From Penaeus vannamei (lineage: Eukaryota > Arthropoda > Malacostraca > Decapoda > Penaeidae), in NCBI RefSeq assembly GCF_042767895.1, contig NC_091570.1, positions 20,106,358 through 20,118,857 of the forward strand: a DNA stretch of 12,500 nt. Reading direction: 5' to 3'. Numbering within the stretch: position 1 is the first letter of the stretch; every line of letters starts with the position of its first letter. The notes under the pieces are model-generated. The model made no database searches, was not told where the DNA came from, and worked only from the letters and a program-made list of their open reading frames with translations. A program made the translations under genes and the position numbers. Shown here piece by piece: positions 7,087 through 12,500 of this stretch.

Positions 7087-7094
7087 ATTTGCAT
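7087..7094 (-). promoter_or_regulatory. Octamer (POU-type) site ATTTGCAT, copy 2
   Basis: Exact octamer in the same 12-bp context as copy 1, 137 bp downstream. A third octamer in the opposite orientation is at 10106-10113. Confidence 0.3.
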
Positions 7095-7097
7095 GTT

Positions 7098-7466
7098 GCA
7101 CTCCTGTTAGGGTTTTGTTGGAGTGTTAGATTGTATAATTGCTTCATGTTGATAGATTATAATTTCATTACGAAACTTTATTCATCAGTTGCTTATAGGC
7201 CTAGCTGAAGGTTCTTCTATTTATAGTTTAAAAAAGAGCGACGTATAGAATGCAAGTTTACGTTTGAAGTTACGTGAAACTAGGTCTTGTCCGACACTGA
7301 AGTTTTCCTGGTGTTCGGAGAAAATGAGTTCTTGTCCGTGAATTGTAAAAGTTTCGTGGGACGCAGATTTCGGTGGCCAGACACGCAGCGAGATCGATGT
7401 GCGACGCGTGACGGTGATTCGGGAGGCATGTGGCGGCGTGACTGGTTGTGAGTCGCGTGATTTTCT
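7098..7466. other. Unique-sequence stretch, no gene identified
   Basis: Mixed composition, with TAGGCCTA copy 5 (7196-7203) and a CpG-richer right part (7370-7460). The open frame from 7399 begins at GTG, not ATG, and runs into the TCTA repeat. I see no supported gene. Confidence 0.4.
7196..7203. repeat. TAGGCCTA palindrome, copy 5 of 5
   Basis: Perfect copy in context TTATAGGCCTAGCT. Confidence 0.6.
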
Positions 7467-7542
7467 CTCTATCTATCTATCTATCTCCTATTTCCTATCT
7501 CCCTCTCCCTCCTCTCTCTCTATCTATCTATCTATCTATCTA
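7467..7542. repeat. Two (TCTA)n tetranucleotide arrays
   Basis: TCTA arrays at about 7467-7486 and 7517-7542 are separated by C/T-rich DNA. They probably descend from one array interrupted by substitutions. Confidence 0.85.
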
Positions 7543-7597
7543 TATGTGTTTCATCTCCTTGTCCTTCTTCGGCTTTTCTTCTTTTTTTCCCGCTGAG

Positions 7598-7795
7598 AAA
7601 TCGTGGCGCCAAAACCTTGCCCGCCCCTGGACTTTCACTGCGATCAAACAGGCGGACTCGGGGCAGCATTGACGGTGGCAGGAGGCCGTGCCCTGACCCT
7701 GGTCCGCGCCCTACTTCGTGCCGGCGCTGCATCATCGAAGGGAGGCTGCAGGCGGCTCCTCTCGGGCCGCGCTTGTGATGAATGGAAGGACTGTG
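7598..7795 (+). CDS. Candidate internal exon, Cys-containing, faint ankyrin-like helix
   Basis: A T-rich pyrimidine tract (7577-7590) leads to CCCGCTGAG, a suboptimal acceptor ending at 7597. The frame then stays open to a donor TGTG|GTAAAA at 7796, 198 nt, entering and leaving in phase 1. Near residues 18-43 it reads GGLGAALTV then LVRALLRAGA. The second half resembles the outer helix and turn of an ankyrin repeat, but the TPLH-like first half is missing, so an ankyrin assignment is not supported. The later part has five Cys and a basic patch. The region is GC- and CpG-rich between two microsatellites. The minus strand is also open here (98 codons). I do not recognise the protein. Confidence 0.15.
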
Positions 7796-7864
7796 GTAAA
7801 AAAGTCGGATGGATAGGGTGTGTGGCACATGTTCGGGGCGGGAAGGGGTTTTGCGCTCAAGGTC

Positions 7865-7866
<2 letters not shown>

Positions 7867-7939
<73 letters not shown>
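7867..7939. repeat. (TC)n microsatellite, about 36 units
   Basis: Perfect TC dinucleotide run of 73 nt, followed by a degenerate TCTTTC tail. The poly Ser-Leu frames through it are artefacts. Confidence 0.97.
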
Positions 7940-7942
<3 letters not shown>

Positions 7943-8042
7943 TCTCTTTCTTTCTCGTTTTTTATTTTACACCATAGTGAAGGCAGCTTGAATTCCCCTC
8001 AGAAAAATATAGTATGTGTTAATTGGGTGGACAAGTGATGAA

Positions 8043-8112
8043 GTGAGAGAGAGAGAAAGAGAAAGAGGAGAGAGAGGGGGGGAGAGGGAGAGGGCGAGAG
8101 AGAGAGAGAGAT
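8043..8112 (+). repeat. GA-rich imperfect microsatellite
   Basis: GAGAGA with AAAGAG and GGGGG interruptions, ending in a short (GA)n run. It is the opposite purine orientation to the TC run about 100 bp upstream, so the two could pair as an imperfect inverted repeat of roughly 70 nt with a spacer of about 100 nt. Confidence 0.85.
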
Positions 8113-8190
8113 GCTGGCAGCTTCAGCGATTCAGCGTGTGGCAAAACGAACCCGCATGGCCAGCCCGTACCTCCGGTATCTGTATTCTTG

Positions 8191-8697
8191 TTAAGATCCA
8201 AGTGACTCTAATTTGAACCTCACATGTGATTTTGTGTGAACATGGCGGTACGATAATATTCTGCATTGCGTGTTTTTTTCTAATTGATACGCTTTATAGG
8301 GAAAAGGAAACTGGGGTATTGTAAGTCGAGAGAGAGAGGGAGGACTAAGAAAAACTTGGTTGGCAGGTAGAGAGAAGTAGAGGAAGTAGGAGAAGGAGAA
8401 AAAGAGAGGAAGGGAAGGGATGGTGTGAGTGGCCGGCTGGCTGGCTGGCCAACCATCCGTGTGTGTGCTTATCTCTACCTCACCACCAAACGGCTTCACT
8501 CCACCTCCCCTTCTCCTTTCCTCTCCCTCTTTTCCATCTTCCTCTCCCTTCCCCTCCACACCTCCCTTCATCTTCGTCGTCGTCGTGTCTTCTTCGTCTT
8601 CCTTTTCGTTCTTCCAGTTTCTCCTCTTCCTTTCCCTCTCCTCTTTCTCCGGCACTTGTTTTTTCCCCGATTCGTCGCCCGATTGTTTTATTTTCAT
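8191..8697 (-). CDS. Weak hypothetical minus-strand ORF, 168 codons
   Basis: This is the first true ATG (8697-8695) in a 210-codon minus-strand frame ending in TAA at 8191. Residues 1-15 read MKIKQSGDESGKKQV. Residues 16-66 are Glu/Lys/Arg/Gly-rich with a four-Thr run from a CGT repeat. Residues 95-117 are a Phe/Leu/Ser/Tyr hydrophobic stretch that could span a membrane. The charged part comes from the pyrimidine-rich plus strand (about 8508-8660), and the hydrophobic part from the purine-rich plus strand (about 8324-8416), so composition alone keeps much of it open. No splice, polyadenylation or family evidence supports it. I regard it as probably spurious. Confidence 0.1.
   Translation of the reverse strand: MKIKQSGDESGKKQVPEKEERERKRRNWKNEKEDEEDTTTTKMKGGVEGKGEEDGKEGEERRRGGGVKPFGGEVEISTHTDGWPASQPATHTIPSLPLFFSFSYFLYFSLPANQVFLSPPSLSRLTIPQFPFPYKAYQLEKNTQCRILSYRHVHTKSHVRFKLESLGS
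8324..8660. repeat. Purine tract followed by pyrimidine tract (imperfect inverted arms)
   Basis: A GA-rich block (about 8324-8420), a (GGCT)n run with TGGCC at 8430-8450, and a C/T-rich block (about 8508-8660, with a CGTCGTCGTCGT run near 8575) follow one another. The outer blocks are complementary in type and could pair partly around the centre. Confidence 0.6.
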
Positions 8698-9059
8698 CTG
8701 TATCGTGTGCAGCGTTGAATGCACGTCATCCTTGCAATCGGTATCGAGTCGGAGTCCTTGTTGAAGGAAAATGTCGGCAAAGAACAAAGAAACTTGAACG
8801 ATGAAGAAGCAAACCAACAAACAAACAAAACAGAAAAAGGAATAATCGGATATTCAGCGTTGATGGCGAGGGAATAAACAGGTTCAGGGGAGAAAATTAG
8901 GTGAGAAAAATTATATTTTTTTCCCGAAACGCCGCCCGTCACCCATAACGAGCGTAATTGAATTCACATTGTTAGCTAATCAGATCCACGGATGACGTAT
9001 TATTGCATTAAAACCTGGGCGGGAAGAATGGGCGTAGTTTTGTATTCGTGTTGCTCATT
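8661..9059. other. Mixed non-coding stretch
   Basis: Contains a (CAAA)n-like run at about 8812-8830 and AT-rich DNA to 9059, with a half-CRE TGACGTAT near 8993. No gene is supported. Confidence 0.4.
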
Positions 9060-9262
9060 TTAGGGGCGTGGGGCGGGGTGGTAGGGGTATAGGGATGGAG
9101 GGGAAGGGGAGAAGCGAGGAGGGGAGGGAGGGAGGGAGGGGACAGAGAGAGGACGAGAGTTAGGGGGGCAGATGGGAGAGGGAAGTAGAAGAAAGGAGAG
9201 GGAGAGGAGTGGGTAATGGGTATTGATGTGGCAGGGGAGGAGGAGGGGGGCGGGGGACAGGG
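9060..9262 (+). repeat. G-rich polypurine tract, quadruplex-prone
   Basis: Begins with GGGGCGTGGGGCGGGG (about 9063-9078), continues with GGGGA words and (GGGA)n at about 9119-9141, then GA-rich DNA with scattered T. Multiple runs of four G with short loops make several quadruplexes possible on the plus strand. Confidence 0.75.
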
Positions 9263-9756
9263 AGTTAATCTTCAGTGTGTTATGGTGTTAGGTCCAGATG
9301 TATTGTTGCAGCTCCGCCCTGATCGGCGAAGGTGTTTGCACAGCGGCGCCCGGGGTTTCATCACCTCGTGTCGGACGCCCATCCGCGGCTCGAGTGTTGC
9401 TTCAGATCAGAATCCCTTTTGTCTTGCAGATCGGAGGGGAAGGGGGAGGGGGCTAGGAGGGGGATTCTTTCCGTTTAGAGGGGGTCGCAGTCTTATCCTA
9501 CTTTCCGTTTTTACTATCTTTCGATTCATTAATCTTCTTTATTATGTTCTCTCTTTGTCTTTCATTTCGTCGCTTGTATTTTCTTTTGCATTTCATTTCT
9601 CCTTCTCTTCCTCCGTGTCTCGTTCCTCACGAGTTCCAAGAGGTCCTTCCCGCGCCGAGCGGATCCGAGCTCGAGGAACCTTTGCAGCATCTTAGCCCCC
9701 CTTGGCCCCGATTAGCCCCTGCCCCTTTGTCTTGCCTCCCCTTCGCCCTGCTCCTT
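9263..9756. other. GC-rich patch, T-rich patch and acceptor-like site
   Basis: A CpG-rich segment (about 9300-9410) ends in a very good acceptor-like word, CCTTTTGTCTTGCAG (ends 9430), but what follows is G-rich low-complexity DNA with no credible exon. A T/C-rich segment follows (9470-9620), then C-rich DNA. The 159-codon plus frame over 9216-9695 begins at ATG, but crosses purine and T-rich low-complexity blocks; I do not call it a gene. Confidence 0.35.
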
Positions 9757-9828
9757 TCCCCCACCTCCCCATGGCCTCTATCCCCCACCTCCCCAAGGCC
9801 CCTCCCCCCACCTCCCCATGGCACCTCT
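9757..9828. repeat. 23-24-bp C-rich tandem repeat, three units
   Basis: Three units built from CCCCCACCTCCCCATGGC or a CCCCAAGGC variant, with the reference A at 9763, 9787 and 9810 (periods 24 and 23). The third unit has one extra C and one deletion elsewhere. Flanking DNA is similarly C-rich. Confidence 0.8.
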
Positions 9829-9901
9829 CCCCGTGGCCACTGTCCTCTTCGTCTTGTCTTCCTTGCCCATTCCTGCCTTTGGCTCACCGATCCCGAGTCC
9901 G

Positions 9902-9935
9902 TATATTTAGAGCGCGTGTTACGACGCGTCAGGTT
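9902..9935 (+). promoter_or_regulatory. TATA/Inr-like core promoter candidate
   Basis: TATATTTA begins at 9902, and TCAGGT (one mismatch from the arthropod initiator TCA-G/T-T-C/T) places +1 at A9931, 29 bp downstream of the first T of the box. This is the normal TATA to start distance. Between them, CGCGT (9913-9917) and ACGCG (9924-9928) form a small inverted repeat. CpG-rich DNA follows. The first ATG-initiated frame downstream is 22 codons (10013-10081), then a 105-codon frame at 10106. No experimental support can be seen. Confidence 0.2.
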
Positions 9936-10105
9936 GTGTGTTTAGCGAAAACCCGCCGACGAGCGCTTAAGAGGGCGCCCGAGAACAGCTTCATTCTTCA
10001 CAATTACGAGTAATGCCGTTGCGGTCTAACCGACGTGAGAAGACTGTCGGATGCTTCATTAGCGGCGGCATCCACGTTTGAATAATTTATCGTGTAGCTG
10101 ACGTT

Positions 10106-10113
10106 ATGCAAAT
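10106..10113 (+). promoter_or_regulatory. Octamer (POU-type) site ATGCAAAT, copy 3
   Basis: An exact octamer that overlaps the ATG of the 105-codon frame. It is the third perfect octamer in the window. About 0.38 would be expected by chance on both strands. Confidence 0.25.
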
Positions 10114-10423
10114 GCTCGAAAGAAAGTTTGTCGTTCCCTTCTTCATTTGCGCTGCATGCACCTCGCAGGGTCTCCGGGACGGTGCGAAAGACGCCCCCTT
10201 CGCCCGCCTCGTCGACCAGCTTGCGGCCCTGCTGGAGCTAGCTCAAAACGCAGCCGCCCAATTCCTACCGCAGACTCTCGCCGCCCACGGCCGAGTCGTC
10301 TGCGGCGTTTTGTTCCAATTTGGTAGAGTGCCTCGTCTGCCGAAGGCTTTGGGAAGCGGTGTGTGGCATTGGCGTCTCGTGGAAGAGCGCTCTAAAAGCA
10401 GGTTTAATGAATCAGAAGAGTAG
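10106..10423 (+). CDS. Candidate CpG-rich ORF or exon, 105 codons (unidentified)
   Basis: An ATG-initiated frame ends with TAG at 10421-10423. Residues 8-19 (FVVPFFICAACT) are hydrophobic, like a weak signal sequence. Residues 31-60 are Ala/Leu-rich and probably helical. The C-terminus is charged. Between about residues 22 and 70 the third positions are strongly G/C biased, as in true exons of GC-preferring genes. Alternatively, the coding part is an exon from 10169 (after CACCTCGCAG, phase 0) to 10401 (CAG|GTTTAA, phase 2). An in-frame TGA at 10079-10081 separates it from another 36-codon open stretch (9971-10078). The minus strand is also open (75 codons). No family is recognised, and no AATAAA follows. 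Confidence 0.22.
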   Translation: MQMLERKFVVPFFICAACTSQGLRDGAKDAPFARLVDQLAALLELAQNAAAQFLPQTLAAHGRVVCGVLFQFGRVPRLPKALGSGVWHWRLVEERSKSRFNESEE

Positions 10424-10787
10424 GAAATAGCATGTAACAGAACGATAGCTCCGGCGGCGTCGGGACCCACCTAGCTAGAAAAGGCGTAGACGCAAAGACC
10501 ACATAAGGGGAGATGATTTTTTCCCCTTGCCTAGCCTCTTAAGACCCTGGCCTCGCGGTCTAAGACGGCTTCTCAGATTACGATCGAGACGAAAGGTTCC
10601 TTCCACGCCCGCACGCCCGCACCCATCAAGGCGTGGGGCACACCCGGGGGAGCCCCTCGGATGCCCCCGCGTTATCTGACGACGGGGAATCGTTCTGCTT
10701 ACGCGTCGCAGAGAGGCACATTTCTCAAGATCTTGCGGGAATGGGATGGCGAGAATTTGCTGTTGGCGTGGAGGGAAAAAAGATGAA
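10424..10787. other. GC-rich mixed stretch
   Basis: Contains a small hairpin AAGGGG...CCCCTT (about 10505-10528), a doubled CACGCCCG word (about 10604-10620), and CpG-rich DNA. The long frames on both strands (250 codons minus, 190 codons plus) owe their length to the purine minisatellite to the right. No gene is supported. Confidence 0.35.
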
Positions 10788-11180
10788 GGGAGGGAGAAGG
10801 AGAGAGGGGGAGGGACAGAGAAAGCAGGGGAGAGAGGGAGAACGAGAGAAGGGAAGGGAGGAGGGAGAAGGAGAGAGGGGGAGGGACAGAGGAAGAAAGG
10901 GAGAGAGGGAGAAGGAGGGAAGGGAAGGGAAGGGAGGAGGGAGAAGGAGAGAGGGGGAGGGACAGAGGAAGAAGGGGAGAGGGGGAGGGACAGAGGAAGA
11001 AGAGGAGAGGGAGAAGGAGGGAAGGGAAGGAAAGGGAAGAGGGAGAAGGAGAGAGGGGAGGGACAGATTAAGAAGGGGAGAGGGAGAACGAGAGAAGGGA
11101 AGGGAGGAGGGAGAACGAGAGAGGGGGAGGGACGGAAAGAAGGAGAGAGAGGGAAAGAGGATGAACGGAGGGAGAAAGAG
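10788..11180 (+). repeat. Purine minisatellite, units of about 71-79 bp
   Basis: A composite GA-rich unit (GAGGGAGAAGGAGAGAGG, GGGAGGGACAGAGGAAGAAG, then GGAGAGGGAGAA and GGGAAGG words) repeats with marker GGGACAG at 10812, 10883, 10959, 10987, 11060 and its variant GGGACGG at 11139. Spacings are 71, 76, 28, 73 and 79. The short 28-nt step marks an internal partial duplication. Two alternative unit ends (ACGAGAGAAGGG or AGGAGGGAAGGG) recur, so units are of two subtypes. The reading frames through it are stop-free by composition. Confidence 0.9.
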
Positions 11181-11428
11181 GACAGAGGAGGCCGTCCCCC
11201 AGTAGAGAGTGTTGTTTTATACACGGTTCTTACACCCCAAGACCTGGAGAAAGGCGTTGGAGGGATTAAGGAGAGGAAGGGAGAAGATAATCCACATTAG
11301 GGGAGGGGAAGGGAGGCAGAGAGAGGAGAGAAAGTTTCGAGGGCGCAGCGGTGGAGATTGGAGCGTAACTCTCCCAAAGCTTACTTTTTTTTAAGCGGGT
11401 TAAAGTTTTTTCATCAAGAGAGTGCGAT

Positions 11429-11429
<1 letters not shown>
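11181..11429. other. Mixed, purine-leaning stretch
   Basis: G/A-rich DNA continues to about 11340, then AT-richer sequence to the T run. No gene is supported. Confidence 0.35.
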
Positions 11430-11460
<31 letters not shown>

Positions 11461-11466
11461 GGGGGG
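11430..11466. repeat. T30 homopolymer followed by G7
   Basis: Thirty T (11430-11459) followed immediately by seven G (11460-11466). In minus orientation it reads C7A30, like the poly(A) end of a retroposed sequence pointing left, but I found no flanking target-site duplication and no recognisable element body. Homopolymer length is error-prone in assemblies. Confidence 0.9.
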
Positions 11467-11578
11467 TAAAAGAAAAAGAAAATACTGTGTGACGGTCGTT
11501 CTAATATATGCGAAAACTAGAGGGTTTATTTAGTTTTTGTAATTTTCTTGGAAATACTGTATATAGGTCTTCCTTCGG

Positions 11579-11593
11579 TTTATTTTATTTATT
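11579..11593 (-). promoter_or_regulatory. Three overlapping AATAAA signals (minus strand)
   Basis: TTTATT occurs at 11579-11584, 11584-11589 and 11588-11593, so AATAAA appears three times on the minus strand within 15 bases, directly after a minus-strand stop codon at 11595. Another lies at 11525-11530. The surrounding DNA is AT-rich, so chance is a real alternative. No clear GU-rich downstream element was seen. Confidence 0.25.
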
Positions 11594-11594
11594 A

Positions 11595-11802
11595 TTATAT
11601 ATTTTTTTCTAGTTTCTCGTATTTTTCTTTATTTTCTGTTGTTCTCAGTTTTTTGTTATTTCTAGTTTTTATTTTCTCTTCATATAGACAGACTGTTCTC
11701 TTTCCTGTCTCTTCCTTTAGCATTTTCTCGCTCTCCTCCTTTTCACGCACTATTTGCCTTGACCGCATATCGCAGTGCATGCCAGTCACTGCAGTTGCAG
11801 GG
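11595..11802 (-). CDS. Candidate terminal exon, charged coiled-coil-like peptide
   Basis: On the minus strand a good acceptor (CACTTGATTTTCCAG, AG at 11804-11803) opens a frame in phase 2 running 68 codons to TAA at 11597-11595, followed within 20 bases by three AATAAA signals. After PATAVTGMHCDMRSRQIV the peptide is rich in Lys and Glu (for example EKEESEKMLKEE, then KEKYEKLEKNI at the end), suggesting a helical or coiled-coil tail. Acceptor, stop and polyadenylation signals appear in the right order, which is better support than most frames here have. Against it, the tail comes from A/T-rich DNA where charged Lys/Glu/Asn frames arise easily. I do not recognise the protein. The upstream exon would lie to the right, at higher coordinates. 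Confidence 0.22.
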
Positions 11803-11854
11803 CTGGAAAATCAAGTGTTTTCAAAAACTGGAATGTTGGGCAATAATGTTGGCT

Positions 11855-11920
11855 GAGGGAAGGAGAGAGAGAGGGAGGGAGGGAGGGGGAGGGGAGGGGG
11901 GGATGAAGGATTGAAGAGGG
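11855..11920 (+). repeat. GA/GGGA-rich tract
   Basis: GAGAGAGAGGGAGGGAGGGA passes into GGGGAGGGGAGGGGGG (about 11885-11902), a quadruplex-prone run, then GA-rich sequence. Confidence 0.8.
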
Positions 11921-12126
11921 AAAGAGGCAGGCAGATAACCTGAAAGGCAGAAGCAAAGAGAGGGAATCAAACAGGCAGACTAAGATTACAGGCAGTCGGG
12001 CGAAGGGAGGAAGGTTCTTGGATTGCACGGGTTCCTTGCTCACAGGATGCTACGGATTGCCCGTTTTTGCCCAGCACTGCAAGGGGAGGGGGTGGAGGGG
12101 GGGTGAGGCTCGTGTCGGTTGTTGAC

Positions 12127-12288
12127 ATGTGTTTACGCGCAAAAGGGCGACAGAGAGCGGCGAGATGGCTGCCATTGGGAAACGCGTCAGGCCTTCTCTC
12201 GCTCTTCATTCCGTTATTAAGTGAGGGAGAGAGGGAGGGATCGGGAAATGCGCTGTTCATTCTCCGTTTCCACCGTTCCACCTGGAAA
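12127..12288 (+). CDS. Candidate first coding exon with strong donor (unidentified)
   Basis: An ATG at 12127 opens 54 codons that end exactly at a codon boundary before the strong donor GGAAA|GTGAGT (12289). The peptide begins MCLRAKGRQRAARW, then has a hydrophobic patch (about residues 21-32, SGLLSLFIPLLS), a Glu/Arg/Gly patch from GA-rich DNA, and a basic end (RFHRSTWK). The basic start followed by a hydrophobic segment loosely resembles an organelle-targeting or signal-anchor sequence. Two other ATGs could use the same donor or region: 12248 (13 codons) and the better Kozak site GAGATGGCTGCC near 12161, which stops after 19 codons. The donor is followed at once by a GA/TG microsatellite. 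No family is recognised. Confidence 0.2.
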
Positions 12289-12292
12289 GTGA

Positions 12293-12416
<124 letters not shown>

Positions 12417-12500
12417 GGTGGGGGAGAGACAGAGATAGAGGGAGTGATAGATTAAGAGAGAGAGTGTTTTTTGTGTGTGATTGGAATCGTTGAAGTTGAT

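Noticed and set aside
9416..9430. Strong acceptor-like CCTTTTGTCTTGCAG
   Set aside because: The following sequence is G-rich low-complexity DNA with no credible exon.
10475..11300. 250-codon minus and 184-190-codon plus frames
   Set aside because: Length is due to the purine minisatellite at 10788-11180.
11548..11856. 102-codon hydrophobic plus-strand frame
   Set aside because: Starts at TTG and is mostly a translation of T-rich DNA.

Overview
The window reads as intron-rich, non-coding nuclear DNA from a multicellular eukaryote, most likely a marine invertebrate. A decapod crustacean is my first guess. This rests on very dense dinucleotide microsatellites (CA, CT, GA), long purine-only or pyrimidine-only tracts, isolated GC/CpG-rich islands in AT-richer DNA, eukaryote-style splice and Kozak signals, and five copies of the palindrome TAGGCCTA. 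There is no operon-like packing and no RBS-ORF pattern. I found no rRNA, tRNA, CRISPR array or transposase/reverse-transcriptase frame. The species call is an inference.

Layout. 1-540 is complex, repeat-free DNA like a 5' leader, ending in a short candidate coding exon (484-539) with a good splice donor. 544-1116 is AT-richer filler. 1117-1519 is a compound CA/CACT microsatellite. 1520-2248 is unique DNA with one hairpin. 2249-2435 is a 187-nt alternating purine-pyrimidine CA tract. 2436-3811 mixes a GC-rich island, AT-rich filler, a second short exon-like stretch (3168/3190-3241) and an ATT repeat. 3812-4318 is a polypurine region. 4738-4874 and 5486-5672 are two more exon-like stretches with plausible acceptors. 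5861-6663 holds a G-quadruplex candidate and a roughly 590-nt polypyrimidine region with two nested minisatellites. 6794-6887 is a very G-rich, quadruplex-prone segment, followed by two octamer (ATTTGCAT) sites. 7467-7939 has TCTA and CT microsatellites around a GC-rich exon-like stretch. 8043-9260 is a series of purine and pyrimidine tracts. 9757-10430 has a 24-bp repeat, a TATA/Inr-like pair and a CpG-rich open frame. 10788-11180 is a purine minisatellite. 11430-11466 is T30G7. 11595-11802 (minus) is a candidate terminal exon. 12127-12288 is a candidate exon ending in a strong donor. 12296-12414 is a GA/TG compound microsatellite.

No protein could be assigned to a family. All coding calls are low-confidence candidates from splice motifs, open frame and codon-like composition. 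Two candidate start exons (484-539 and 3168-3241) both end in phase 2, and the candidate exon at 5486 begins in phase 2, so either could splice to it in frame; RNA evidence is needed. Many of the long open frames are stop-free only because they cross simple repeats, so they are not genes. I do not see a previously undescribed multigene system here. The notable signals are in DNA structure and repeat organisation.
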